Of a DNA stretch of 64,000 bases, positions 49,633 to 62,133 are shown piece by piece. Numbering within the stretch: the first letter of the stretch is position 1; the number at the start of each line of letters is the position of its first letter. The stretch lies in NCBI RefSeq assembly GCF_037042905.1, contig NC_087257.1, positions 26,783,501-26,847,500 on the forward strand, in the 5' to 3' direction. The stretch is from Lytechinus pictus. Its lineage: Eukaryota; Echinodermata; Echinoidea; Temnopleuroida; Toxopneustidae. Made by a program: the position numbers and the translations under genes. The notes under the pieces are model-generated. The model was not told the DNA's origin, did not search any database, and worked only from the letters and a program-made list of their open reading frames with translations.

Positions 49633-51560
49633 TTAAATATGGTCAACACTGTTTTATATTGATGGAAGAATCCCATTTTCTTCCAATTGAACCATATATA
49701 CTCAGGAAATGGAAAATTCCATTTTCTGAATTTTATTTCAGTCGACTTGAATACCTACTTACATTCGTAATGAGTAATGGCTAACGAATGCCTCTGTAGT
49801 ATGATAGAGCAATCACTTCTCAGCAATGCTCATTGTTGTGGAGTATGTTGAAAGAATTCATAGAAAATTTATCGTGAATATTGAATTTCAATTAGAAATT
49901 TAGAATGGAAAACCAATAGTCATATTTATTGTAGGTTATCTTCATAATTTCTCCCCCATGACATATAATGATATCTCACTTTGCCATTCTCTCACATTGG
50001 TGTATTTGATATAGAGCACTAATATATTAAGTTTTTATATTCATGGGCACAAAAATTGTATCTAACATGTATTTTGATTCAAAGCTTATGCATACATGTA
50101 AATTGTGCTTTGTGTGTGAAATTTTGTCTAAATGGAGGATATACTCCGTGTTCATCCCTATATGTAGAATAGCAATAACTAATTGAATCGAAAGAACGTT
50201 TCTCTTATTTAACCATAACGGTAGTTATATTTTTTGTTCCATTTGTTTTGATGAATTGCATCAGTAAAAAGGTCTACCGATATAACTTGCCTAATTATGA
50301 TCATGAAGTAAATACATGAACAGACCTCATTTATAGAAAGGAAAGTCTAGTGATGTTTAATTTAAACCCAGGATATTAATGTACAAATTGCAGTGCACAT
50401 GTATGTTGAAATGGTCAATACTGTTAAGAAATGTTTATGCATTCAATGAGATATTTGTCCTTTGGATGAATTGAACCTAAGCTGTTAATGCTTATTTGAA
50501 AGAGGTCCCCCTTTCTCTATACAAATATACCTAGTATCAGGCCATATCAAAGTTTGGCGTTTGGTTCTGATTTAGTTGTTACAGGCTTGGTTCAGAATAA
50601 GATAAGGTCGATATGGCTGGTTTTAGTTTTGCACCACTCATGAGTTCATTACCAGCACTTGCGATTCTTATTCATAGATAATTTTTTTATTTGCTTGTGA
50701 TAGCCTAGTCTGTAATATGGTATTCAAATTGAACTTGAGCCAAATCACTGGGTTTATTGCATTTATTATGGGAAGTTTCCGGTATTGGTGTTGGGCTGGT
50801 GCTGCCTAACACCAACACCAGTCCAACATTCATGCTATTGAGCGACTACAGAATATTTAGACTTTACCCCCTCCCCCCAAAAAAAAAAGAGAGAAAAAAA
50901 GTAAAAGAAGAGGAGAGTGAGAATTATCTAACGGGTTTGTTTTTGGCCGTAATGAATTTATGAAGTATGCTGCATGTTTTACATCGGGGAGAAATCCACA
51001 AACTGTTGAAAATCAATTTTCTCTCATATGCAATCAATTTCCTACAATATGAAGTTACTTATAGGATTCAATTGGTCTGTATTTTTTAATTGTTATTAGC
51101 AGTATTAGGGGATTCCCTCCCATGTAAAAAAGATGGAAGTTAATATCAAATGATTAAACAGGAGTGAAATTCACATGAAAACATTGCTTTTTGTGATTAA
51201 TGAAAATTGATTAAGACGATACATTTCTCCAAATTGTCGTACAATTTTGCAAGATATAAAGTAACCTATATCTATGGGTTCAATGTTTTATCATTTGCAG
51301 TTTTAATCTTGAGGGTGAAAATATTTTCACTTATTAAGTTTTTTTGATGTGCTTATATGTTTTCAGGTATTTGTCCTTCATATTGTATACCAGTGTCATG
51401 TTTTGTGGGTTTTGAAGGTGTACATGTGTAGATAGACAAGTTTTATTGCATCACTTTTTATCATGTGTCTGAAATTGAAGGTGAGATATCGAAAGGAAAA
51501 AAAATGGTGTTGAATCCTTAATCAGATAATGTTGTGTTTGCTTTGTTACGTGTCAGTGAA
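49633..51560. other. Spacer after cytochrome c gene 1, nothing recognised
   Basis: AT-rich sequence, probably including the 3' UTR. ACCAACACCA/TGGTGTTGG inverted words at 50784-50823. No gene recognised. Confidence 0.5.
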
Positions 51561-51687
51561 CAGGGAGTGTTTCACAAAGTTACGTCATTGATTTTCACCT
51601 AGAGATTTGAAAATCCATGTCACTGATTGGCTGATAGCATGTGAGTGGGTGAAGATCACAGACAAAACTCTTCATGAAATGCTCCCA
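51561..51687. mobile_element. Small MITE with GGGAGTGTTTCA ends
   Basis: Left GGGAGTGTTTCACAAAGTTA; right CTTCATGAAATGCTCCC. The termini resemble 56080-56235 and 61996-62133, but the inner sequence differs. Confidence 0.6.
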
Positions 51688-51902
51688 TATAAGGACAAAG
51701 TATGGTTCTCCACCAAAACTAACCCAATGTCGAGAGATTGCAGAAATCAGAGTGCTTATTTTGCCTGCTAAGTCTCACATTGGGTAAACTGTAGGTCTTG
51801 CTGTGACACCTCACCCCCCCCCCCATAACTGAGAGTAAAATTTTGGATGTGTGTAAGAGGAAGGGAGGGAGAGAGATTGTATTGTAACCAAGATGATGAT
51901 CT

Positions 51903-52070
51903 GGTGGTTGTTTCATAAAGTTGTTTGTAAGTTATGAGCGACTTTAAGAACGACTGGTGATTCTTTCTTGTGGTTAATGGTATATACATTGGAAATGGTT
52001 TAGCACATAAGAAAGGATCACCAGTCATTCTTAAAGTCGCTCTTACGAACAGCTTTATGAAACAGCTCCC
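51903..52070. mobile_element. MITE with ~60-bp inverted ends
   Basis: Left GTTTCATAAAGTTGTTTGTAAG...ACTTTAAGAACGACTGGTGA mirrored by TCACCAGTCATTCTTAAAGT...GAACAGCTTTATGAAAC. Confidence 0.82.
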
Positions 52071-53216
52071 TGGTCTCCAAATGTGGGTTTAATTCGGAAT
52101 CCTACTTTTCATTAGTGAGAGAACTAAGGGGAGTTTCATGTGTATAGGTGTATGATATGCCTACATATCGGGAGACATTGCACTTGATGAGTTCTGGGGT
52201 TCTGCAAGGGTATGGGGGGGGGGGGTGCAACACCTATTTCCGACCAGTTTGATTATAAGGTGATACATATTTATTTGATGAACTTCTTTCTTCTCTCTTC
52301 TATTTATATGGTTCTTCCCCCTTTTTTTCTCTACTTGAAAAAAGAATCATGGGGGGGGGGGGGGTGGGTATCGCCCCTGATCCCTGTAATGCCCCCCTTT
52401 TTTATGAATCAAATCAAATTCCAAAACCTCATTGATGCAACAACAGTTAACACAAAGTCAGTGTGATAAATGCGTTGTCAATAATGCAATTTAATAATGA
52501 AATCGTGAAAACATGCGTCGGGCACATGCCTGGGTTTTTTCCCACGCAACTTTGAACCATCTAATGATCTCGAATGTTTGCATTATTTCCAAGAGCGTCA
52601 CATGCACACCCACAGTGACAGTCCAGGGCCGTAGCTAGAGGGGGGGGGGTGTGGGGGGGTGTGACACCCCCCCCCAACATTCATGGCAGTCGGCAAAATC
52701 ATGTACCAGTTGGCAAAATGGAGGTTAGGGGAGAAAAAGAAAGAGGGAAAGAAAGGAAGAGAAAAACGAAAGAAGGAGAGAGGGGAGAGAAAGAAAGAAG
52801 AAAAAAAGGAAAGAAAAATAGGGGTACTAACTTCGAAGAAGGTTACGACTTATAGAGTAAAGACAACCAGTTGGCAAGTCCATGTAGCCAGGCTTAGAGC
52901 CCTACTAGTCAGCAAAATACAAAGGACAAATCAGATGGAGCTATAATAACACACAAAGTAAGCCCCCAGTCCTCCCCCAATATAAACAAGCTTGTGAGTT
53001 TGCAAATTATACCACAATTATTAACGATTAAACAAACACATTAGTTATGTAAAATTAGAGGCAAGACTATAGGTAAAGAAATATGGGGTGGGATGAATTT
53101 TCAAGGTTTAAGTTGAATAATAATCAAAGCCAAAGTATAGTTGGCAAATTATACAGTGGGCCTATTAAAGTGCAGAATACTATACGCTCTACCAGTCAGC
53201 AAAGTGATGTACAAGT

Positions 53217-54685
53217 CACTGGCGTAAATCCCGGGGGGGGGGGGGATGGGGGGGATATATCCCCCCACTTTTCGAGGAGGGGGGGGGGGTGGCCTGTACA
53301 AACATCCCCCCCCCCACTTTTTACGAAAGAAATGAAAAAAAAATCACAAGAGATAATTGTTTTATTGGTGAAAATTCTTCCAAAAATACCGCTTAAGAAA
53401 TAAAATAATATTATTGAATCATAAAATGCAAATAAAGAGCCAGTTCACCATTTCCAAACTAAATACTTATGTCCTTCTTATAACATTGAAGAGAAACCCC
53501 CGTTTCTTCCAATTCATCAATGTTGGGGTCTTTGGGAAGGGATTCAGATGGAATGTCAAAAATTTGTTGAATGTAATCTCTAATAAAACCATTAAACCAT
53601 CATGGGGTAAAAAAGATAATAATATTGGAGGGGTATTTGCCATATGGACATACAGTGGCGTAACTACGGGGGACATGGGGGCACATCCCCCCATCGGCTG
53701 ACCAAAAAAAAAACGAAGAAAGGGGGAAAGGAGAAAAGAGGGAGAAAGGAAGAGAAACGTAGTGGGAAAGAAGAAAATATTATTCATTAGAATGTTATAT
53801 TATATTATAACTATGTTAAGTTACATTACATAAGAAACATTTTTATCATAACTTTATGAAACATAATTTGCCCAGGGCCTACGTCTTCATTGTTCCTGGT
53901 GCTCGCATTGTCTGTTTAACGAGATATATAATCCTGTTGTACTAAAACATCCCGTTTTCAAGTCAATATAAACCAAATATATTTCCTAGCACTTGAGTTA
54001 TCATTGTTTTATGTAGTGACATATGCTTCTTTTTCATGACTCAAAAGTGATTGCCCCGTGTTAAGGTCTTCGTATATATGAAACATTTCCTGTCCGTGAT
54101 TACGTTCGCATTAGTGGATTGGTGAGATATATGTCTGCTCTTCATGACTTCCTAAAATCAGTCCTTGAAATGTACCTTCTTCTGATCTGAATATCAAAAA
54201 TTTTCAGCTCGCGCTTCGCGCTCGCATCATTTGGTTAATGAAATACGTATGGTCCTAGTTAATTCCTACAAAGAAACCTTAGAATGCCCCACTTCAGGTC
54301 TGAATTATCTAAGTTTTCAGCTCGCGCTTCGCGCTCGCATTGTTAAGCGAGACAGGTACCTATCATGATTACTCAAATTTGATTATAATGTCCCTTTTTA
54401 GGTGTGAATATAAAAAAAATTCAGCTCGTGCTTCGCGCTCGCATTATTTGATCAGTGAGATACATATCCGTTTAATGACATTGTCCTTAAAATGTCTCTA
54501 TTAGGTCACTCACTCAGTCATTCAAAAATTTTGCTGGTGCCCCCCCCCCCCATGCCGTAACCCACGGTCGCCACTGTGGACATATCAATGACAATTCCTT
54601 GCATATCTAAAAACATGATTGCAAAAAAATGCCAAAATATTTCAGTCATCCCCCCCCCACCCATCAACACGGATTTACGCCAGTG
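53217..54685. mobile_element. Middle nested hAT-like element, CACTGGCGTAAATCC ends
   Basis: CACTGGCGTAAATCCCGGGG to GGATTTACGCCAGTG, 8-bp duplication GTACAAGT (53209-53216, 54686-54693). Hosts the element at 53653-54576. Confidence 0.9.
53653..54576 (-). mobile_element. hAT-like element, CAGTGGCGTA ends, internal array (copy 2)
   Basis: Inverted copy of 39334-41056 with 8-bp duplication TGGACATA (53645-53652, 54577-54584). Array cores at 54207, 54320 and 54424, plus a degenerate one near 54100. It lacks the family A MITE. Length is 924 bp. Confidence 0.92.
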
Positions 54686-55551
54686 GTACAAGTACTGCCC
54701 CGTTTCAGATCTGAAAAGAACAGAACACAAGACTTAAAAAATGGTAACTCTGCAGTTGGCAAATTCATGAAGTCTACAACTTGTAGACTTGTCTACAAGT
54801 TTGCAGTTGGCAAAAACACAAAATGTTCTAAGTTATTTTTTACTAAATTCTGTCGCCGAAGATTTTTTTTAAAATTTATGTTGTCAGAATGTGCTTGGGG
54901 TGGGAGTGGGGGCAGGTTGGGGTTGCCCAAGACGTTAAATATGATATACAATAACATACAAGATAAAGGTTAATTCAATAATTTCTGTAACATTTTTAAT
55001 GGCTGAAAGATCGAGATACATGTTAGCAGTAGCACTCTTGAAATTTTAGTTACATCTTGCACAGAAGATCAATTAAAAATTGACAAATCTTTGATTTTGA
55101 TATTATTAATGCATAGGTATATCATTATACTGCAAGTTAGTAACTACGGCACACTAGCCTTTCTATTTTGATCCAAAATGTTTATTTTTACAGTGCAAAT
55201 ATCTTTGTATATCTTTGTATAATTTACCTTAAAGTATTCACCAAATGCCACTAATTCAATTCTAAAAATTCAAAATCTTTTAGCATGTGATTATTGTAGG
55301 GGGGGGGGGGCACATCCCCCATCAGACTACCCCTGTGCTCACGTTGGCGCTGTCACGCCAAATTTAGTTGGCAAATTTAGCTGGTACACCCCCCCCCCCA
55401 ACAAAATGCTTCTGGCTACGGCCCTGCCTGCATACCCTCCCCAATAAAACCAACTTAGCGACAGACGCCTTTGAAATTCGAATCACCAACATCCCCACCC
55501 CGGTTTCGGTCCCATCGGATTTTACCCTTATTCATATTTCGAGAATCATAA

Positions 55552-55732
55552 GCGCATGCGTAATACGTGCGCGCATATTCAAATTTACCGACGACGCGCG
55601 CGAGACGTGCGCACGCTTTGAATTTGCATAAACCGAATTGAGTTTTGAGAAGTGACGTTTGCACTTTTTTTGGTTGAACTTTGCTGTATATTTTCATATT
55701 TTTTTCAAGAGACCTATAGGATAACGAGAGAA
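55552..55732 (+). promoter_or_regulatory. Candidate promoter and leader exon of cytochrome c gene 2
   Basis: GCGCATGCG (55552-55560) and TGCGCACGC (55605-55613) match NRF-1 half-palindromes in a short CpG-rich patch. A GTAAGT donor follows at 55733. The coding exon at 57765 begins immediately after an AG acceptor, so its 5' UTR must lie upstream. Inferred from sequence only. Confidence 0.45.
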
Positions 55733-55944
55733 GTAAGTGGGCCATTATATTTGTTTTAGGAGCTTTGGGATTTCACGCGCCTTTCTGAGAGTGAGTTTTG
55801 AGAAGTGACGTTTGCACTTTTTTTGGTTGAACTTTGCTGTATATTTTCATATTTTTTTCAAGAGACCTATAGGATAACGAGAGAAGTAAGTGGGCCATTA
55901 TATTTGTTTTAGGAGCTTTGGGATTTCACGCGCCTTTCTGAGAG
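55639..55944 (+). repeat. Perfect 153-bp tandem duplication
   Basis: 55639-55791 and 55792-55944 appear identical base for base. Each copy holds a GTAAGT donor (55733, 55886). It overlaps the putative leader exon of cytochrome c gene 2. Confidence 0.92.
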
Positions 55945-56079
55945 TGAGGCAAAGTAACGAGTATCAAACGAACTTGGAAATGACCAAGTCCCAGACCCAG
56001 TCGTGCCGCGCCCATGATGACTGGCACTAGTGGCAGCCACGGGGCGCGCGGGCTTGCAGGCAGGCTAGGCCAGGGGCAG

Positions 56080-56235
56080 GGGAGTGTTTCATCAACATTT
56101 CCGTCCGACAAGTTGTCAGATCTGACATCTTTCCTTGATTCTGATTGGCTAAGAAGCACTGTTACTTTGGTAACTGTCGGATAAAGTGGGACTTGTCGGA
56201 TAAAACGTCCGACAAGTCCTTTCATGAAACGCTCC
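56080..56235. mobile_element. MITE with GGGAGTGTTTCAT ends
   Basis: Left GGGAGTGTTTCATCAAC, right TTTCATGAAACGCTCCC. The inner inverted words are TCCGACAAGTTGTCAGATC and CTTGTCGGATAAAACG. In the putative leader intron of cytochrome c gene 2. Confidence 0.85.
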
Positions 56236-57764
56236 CCCGATGCAAGCATATTATGGGATGGGTGTGTGGATTGGCAGAGCCAGAGGCAGAGAGGTTTCCC
56301 TGACTGAGACTGAGTGTGAGGATAGAGAAAAGGGGACAGAGAGAAAGAGTCAGAAAAGTTGACCCTATTGCATCTGGCTTTGCCCTAGTCAGCCTAAAGG
56401 CCACTCTAAAATAAATCTAGTAGTAGTAGGATGGGGGGTCGGGTGTCCGGACACTTTATATTTTTGAAGCATTCTTTTTGTCTTTGGATTACACTAAAAA
56501 TATGAATTCAATAGTTGTAATCATCTTCTATTTTGTTCTCTATATTTCCTAATATTTTGTACTAAAAATTGATGAAACTTTGCTTGTAAATTTTCCAAAT
56601 GACTTTCTAAAATTGATCTTCCGGACACACAACAACTGGGTATAAAAGTCAAAAGATAGAGATCTAAGTTAGATGTGGAGTTAATATTTACAATACAATT
56701 TTGAACATGTTTAGTACTAGGTCTATGCCTAACAAAATGTTATTTTTAATTCTTATGCATTTTAATAACTCAGTAAATTATTTTGGAAATCTTTTAGTAT
56801 TTGCATTATTTTTCTGAAATTGTTGGTGAAACCTCGGGCCTATAGTCTATGTAGAGAAAACTCTCGTAGTACTTAAGCAGTAGTTATGAACGCAGTGTGT
56901 GAAATACAATAGATCTAAGTTAAGTTTATTTTATGTTTCTGTTATACAGAGAACTTTGTAAATAATTACGTAAAGTGGTAATAAGTGATATGTTATTATT
57001 ATTGTTCACATCTGTGTGTAAGACTTGACTTTAGTGAATTTTAGGCAATTTAATTCATGTCATTTTTTGGTATCATTTGAAAATAGTGACAGCAGCCCGG
57101 CCAGGGAGGTAAAGTTCTAATCAATATGCATAGCATAATTTACTGCAGGACCAACTGGTGGGGAGGGGGTGGGGCCATGGATCCAAAAATGTTCATTACT
57201 AAGGAAAAAAAAGAGAGAAAAGGAAAGTTTAAAATATAAATTTTCTGAATATTGTATCAAATTCTATTTCTTTTTAAAAGATAGTACATGTAAAAGTTTT
57301 TGCGTTTTCGAGATTTTTTCCCCTTATGCAATGTCTGGCCCCCTTAATTTTTAGGGGGTCATTAGGTCATTGGCATGACCTCAAAGTGTCCCGTATTTTG
57401 ACTGCCAAAATATGGTCACCCTGGGCAGGTAATCTAACGTCAGCTTACCTTTTATTTTTAACCCAGGCAGCGGGCTTAATGTTAGGCTTATGTTAGAGAT
57501 AGACAGTCTGGTTTGCCACATGCATACACGTCATAATGTTATTGAACTGTTGGCTGTGGCCTGTGCTAAATAAATTGCCTTCAAAATTTCATATGCTAGT
57601 AATTTTCACATTTCTGTAGATCTACACATTCTTAGATTGAGATAATAAAAAAGGGGTATGAAGCCCCCCCCCCCCTCTCCTTGGTCTTGGTTCTGACTTC
57701 AGTGGTTCCATGCTCCTGATCATCACAACTTTCATTGAATTGTGTCTCATTGTTATTCCAATAG
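56236..57764. other. Putative leader intron of cytochrome c gene 2, nothing coding
   Basis: AT-rich, no gene or clear repeat recognised beyond short poly-C/poly-G runs (57665). Confidence 0.45.
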
Positions 57765-58685
57765 ATGGGAAAGGATAGCCCAGTTATGGGTGACCCTGAT
57801 AAGGGGGCCAAGATCTTCAAGACCAAATGCCTTCAGTGCCATGTAATTGACAACAGTGGCAAGCACAAGCAGGGACCTAACCTGATGGGCATGTGGGGCA
57901 GGAAAACTGGACAGGCTCCTGGCTTCAAGTACACTGATGCTAATGTAAACAAAGGTAAGCTGCATGGCCATGGGTAGGCAGGGCAATGAAGTCAGCAATT
58001 TTTCACTCATAATACAAATTTAAATGTAATGAATGCATGATTAAGTATGCTATTACCAGATCCAGAGGCACCCCCTCCCCCCAAAAAAAATTGGTTTGTA
58101 AAAAAAATAAAAGACAACGACCAACAGGATTAGTGTTGCATGCACAGCGATGCACATAATGTTTTAAATACTTGAAATATGTTAGATCAAAAACATTATT
58201 TGACAATCAGTTGATCACAAATTGGGGCTAGAACCCGGTGGGGAACAATGGGTTTATTCCGTATACTAGTAGTATGGCAGATGATGCTAAGGGGACCAAA
58301 TATTTGTTAGGCCGGGGGAATTATCATCATCAGATATCATTTTTATCAATTATCATAATTATTGACATGGAAATGGAATACCCAACACCCACATGTCTTC
58401 ATTATCTGTTCAACTACATCCAGGTTCTTTAACTGTCTGCATAAGAAAATCCTCTTTGTTCAAACCTTAGTACTAACAATATTCCAATGAAATTCACTTT
58501 TAATGTCATTTTATATAGGTATCACCTGGAGTCTGGAAACATTATGGGTGTACCTTGAGAATCCAAAGAAGTATATTCCTGGCACCAAGATGGTCTTCGC
58601 TGGCCTCAAGAAAACCAAGGAACGAGCAGACCTCATCGCTTACTTAAAGGAGAAGACGACAGGAAACTACCACAAAGATGACTAG
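57765..58685 (+). CDS. CYCS: Cytochrome c, gene 2 (2 coding exons)
   Basis: Respiratory electron carrier, paralogue of the gene at 47933-49524 and on the same strand. Exons are 57765-57954 and 58519-58685, with a phase 1 intron in Gly64. The product is 118 aa. Haem motif CLQCH is at 22-26, axial Met88 is in [12 protein letters not shown], and the same [10 protein letters not shown]-terminal extension is present. The ATG directly follows the AG of an acceptor (57763-57764), so the 5' UTR is on another exon. The last ~100 coding bases are nearly identical to gene 1 although the rest differs at many silent sites, which suggests gene conversion. A possible AATAAA lies at 59098. No defects were seen. 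Confidence 0.96.
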
Positions 58686-59215
58686 ATTTAACCTCATTAT
58701 ATAAAGGCATTCATGGTGTAGATAACAAGTTTCATAATTAATAAGTTGTATTAAAAATATTTATGATCTTCCATTATTCATTCATTTATAATGCACTGAG
58801 ACATAATGAATTATTAATAATAATCAATTGTATTTATCCAAAATTTGCAATTAGATGAGTATAGTGTGAACTTTCATTGTAAAACCTACAAATTTGATCA
58901 TCATATTTTACAGATAATGAAGAAAGGGCGGCTACTTTTGATGGATGAAATTGTACCATGTGAACGGAAATAGAAAACTCAGCATTTCATTATCTCTTCA
59001 ATTTCTTTTTCGAGATGGTTTCTTACAAAAATTCTTAGTGATTCTTCTCTCAAGTGTCATTCTTGTAAAACAAAACTGAAATAGGTGCAACAGCAGCAAT
59101 AAAACTTGCCATCAAACAACAAATCTGTATTGTGATTGATACATGTGACGTCTTTCTTGAGGAAGAGTGGAAGTGTGTAGATACTTCTCTTGGCCTTGTT
59201 ACATGAAAACTTGTT
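58686..59215. other. 3' flank of cytochrome c gene 2
   Basis: Probable 3' UTR with AATAAA at 59098-59103; otherwise nothing recognised. Confidence 0.45.
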
Positions 59216-59457
59216 AGAGTACCGAAGTGTGATGTCAGTCGCCATGTTGTCATGGCGGGCTGGTTTTAAACAGAGTCGCAGCTGACGATCGTCTGTACAC
59301 ATTTGCATGACTTTGGCTCATCTGAAAAATAGGTTGCAAGTGATCAAATTCCGATAGCAGCCATTTTCTCCTATGAGAAACAAACGTTTTCATTCGGCGG
59401 GTTCATTTGTTTAGAACCAGGCCGCCATGACACCTGACGTGATTGCTTCGGTACTCT
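59216..59457. mobile_element. MITE with AGAGTACCGAAG ends
   Basis: Left AGAGTACCGAAGTGTGATG then TGTCATGGCGGGCTGGTT; right AACCAGGCCGCCATGACAC then CTTCGGTACTCT. Length is 242 bp. Confidence 0.8.
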
Positions 59458-60530
59458 ATTGCATATTACAAACCCATCAGAGTGAAAGTACATGTAGCAT
59501 GTGTCATTGATTACAAAATACAACCAAAAAAAAGGCCCTGCTGAGTTCAAGATAAGGCACCTTGTCAAAAGTCAGAGCCACATCTTTCCTGCAGGAATCC
59601 TGCAAGTGACTTTTAACAATCCTGATACTAGTATTTCATTATAGACCAAATACTGGGCAATGCACAAAAGCTGCATTGAAAAGATGCATAGCTTTCCTTT
59701 TGACAAAAGCATTAAAACATCTGCCTTCATATCTTGGAATAATTTGTTCTTTATACAAATTATCTTAATTCTCAGTCAAGAAGCAGCACCATGGTTTGTA
59801 TTTTCATGCTGGGGGAAGGGGATGCAAGTGAAAGTGTTGATACTCCTGACAGAATAGTTTTCATTCACTTCATCCATTTTACCCAATATTTGAACAATGG
59901 AATCTGTACCAAACTACCAATTGTCTTTCAGATTAATTTCTGAATGCTATCAGTTGTAAGAGTAAGGTGATGAGAAGTAACTTTTGTATTCTAGTAAATA
60001 CTCAATAATCTTTTAACCTGTTCAAGGCTGGCTGATTATACTCTTGCATAGACCCTTACCCATATATGCAGGCTCATACTCCAACATGGTAGTATTATCC
60101 CTCTATAAAATTCAAATCAACTTTGTTTTAATACTCACTATATTTGTACAAATGTAGTGAGTATACATACTCGTCTCCCTCTATTCTATTTAACACATGA
60201 AATATCATGGGGTGACAGTTTCTCCCCTGTTGCACTACTCCTGACTCACTTCAATTTCAACACTTCACATTCAAACTAAGTTTAACTACTAGAAACAAAT
60301 CAATGATGATTCACAGAAATACAGATGGAATCACATTTTCCATTTTAATTTCTTATGAATAGAGCAAAATTCTCTTTGTATTACAAGATAAATAAAATCT
60401 ACAGCTTCAAGCTACCTATAACATGCAAAAATATACAAAATCACCATAGTTTATACAATTCACAATTACAATCATTATCATGATCAAACTTTGTGCGTCT
60501 AGTCTAGGCCCATCGTGAGTTAAGAAAACA
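59458..60530. other. Intergenic spacer, nothing recognised
   Basis: AT-rich sequence with no coding support. Confidence 0.45.
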
Positions 60531-60539
60531 ATATATACC

Positions 60540-60920
60540 AAGATGTACTAGTTTATCACTTGGTCTACACGCAATTGGTCTACATATCATATAGTCTAAT
60601 ATCACATAGGCTAAACCTTTGGGCTAAACCCATTTGGTCTACTATCAATTTAGTGCATACTACACTTCGTCTACACTTGTATAATTGTCAGTCAGTGTAA
60701 TGCTCAGATGTCTATTTACTAAGTACTTTGTCAAATTAGAATTCAATTCATGAACAGTTCAACCAAGTGGATATTAGATGAAATAGGTATAGCCTAACTG
60801 GAAATTACCAAAATGGTGGGCTAAAATGGCAGTTAGACCAAAATGGTTTGTGAACGAACAGGTTAAATAGACAAATTAGGATTAGACCATATGAGATAAG
60901 ACTATTAAAGCATAAAGTAG
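60540..60920. repeat. TTGGTCTAC-rich repeat
   Basis: GGTCTAC or GTCTA words recur (60560, 60575, 60593, 60637, 60668), with inverted TTAGACCA/GATTAGACC copies at 60834 and 60881. Probably a decayed inverted-repeat element. Confidence 0.5.
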
Positions 60921-60937
60921 TAATGGGTGTAAACAAA

Positions 60938-61198
60938 GACCCGTCTTACAAACAGTTGCGATTGATCTGATCAACAGTAACTATATGGAAATCCATCGTC
61001 ATAAATTTCCAAAAAGAAATTTGTACAATGTTTTTTGTATCCAAAGAGGGGCAAACCCAATTGTCAAAACAACATTGATTGTATGATCATACATCACATC
61101 TAGGAAACATTTTAAATAAACATGCATTTTACATGTTGGCGTTGCTGGCTTTCCAAAGTTGTTGATTGGATCAATTGTAACTCTGTACGATGGAGCCC
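60938..61198. mobile_element. MITE family B copy
   Basis: Left GACCCGTCTTACAAACAGTT then GCGATTGATCTGATCAAC; right GTTGATTGGATCAATTGTAA then GGAGCCC. Shares AACATGCATTTTACATG with its relatives. Confidence 0.8.
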
Positions 61199-61995
61199 AA
61201 GTGTTAATTTACCAATGGACTATACATGGTATGTTGATATCTTTGATCTGCACAGTTTCAGCCATGATTGAGAAGCCAATTGCGTGCCATATTCTAGGCA
61301 TGCACAACTTACAACAAATAGAAGGGCTTCCATTTGTGTACAACCTGGACTGCTTTGATGCCTTATTAAGTCCCTCTGACTGTTTTCCCACCTTTTATTT
61401 TAAGCTATTTTCCATTTGTCTCATTTGTGCTGTTAATTTAAGGCCTGAAGTAGTTCGCTTCAAAAGCATGAACCAGCCCCCCCCCCCCCCTTGTGACTAC
61501 ACTATCAAACTGTCACATTCTTGGTAGAAAACAGACAGAGTAAAATTGAAATAAAATTAGATGAATAATATTCAGAAGAAAAAAGAAATTAATATTAAAT
61601 ATTGTCAATCATTGCTAAGTCTGTATCAGTGGCAAGAACTGTTATCTGTGACTTACCAGAAGAACCATAAAGTAGCCTGGGTGTTGCAAAAACTTATATA
61701 TAATTGCAAATCAAGCACAAAAAGAGACATTGCAAGAAAGTTCAGTTGCAACAGAACACAAGTATCTTGCAACGATCCATAAAGAAAATACATATTGCTA
61801 GAAGTACATTCAACCAAGCTGCCAATGCTACCATCAGAGAGAAAGTAAATTTTGTGAAAGGGTGTAACATAATTACTATAATGAGTTGACTGTAATAAAA
61901 TCTACATGAACAACAAGATTGTCAAACAAAATGAGTTCTTAAAAAACAAACAAATAAACAACATACCACCATGAGATAGAAAAACTTTAGACAAA

Positions 61996-62133
61996 GGGAG
62001 TGTTTCATGAAGGACCTGTCGGACGTCTTATCCAACGAGTTCTGTTTTATCTGACAGTTACCATAGTAACAGTGCCTCACAGCCAATCAGAATCAAGGAA
62101 AGTTGTCAGACGAAATGTTTATGAAACACTCCC
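61996..62133. mobile_element. MITE with GGGAGTGTTTCAT ends, second copy
   Basis: Left GGGAGTGTTTCATGAAGG; right ATGTTTATGAAACACTCCC. The core AGCCAATCAGAATCAAGGAA is the inverse of CTTGATTCTGATTGGCT in the copy at 56080-56235. Confidence 0.85.

Larger units (their letters stand above)
52624..55436. mobile_element. Outermost CAGGGCCGTAGC element with TTGGCAAA array
   Basis: Perfect 12-bp ends CAGGGCCGTAGC / GCTACGGCCCTG, with poly-G inside the left end and poly-C inside the right. The words CAGTTGGCAAA, AGTCAGCAAA and TTGGCAAATTA recur (52705, 52868, 52911, 53139, 54755, 54806, 55365), suggesting another degenerate internal array. No target duplication was found. Hosts 53217-54685. Confidence 0.65.
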
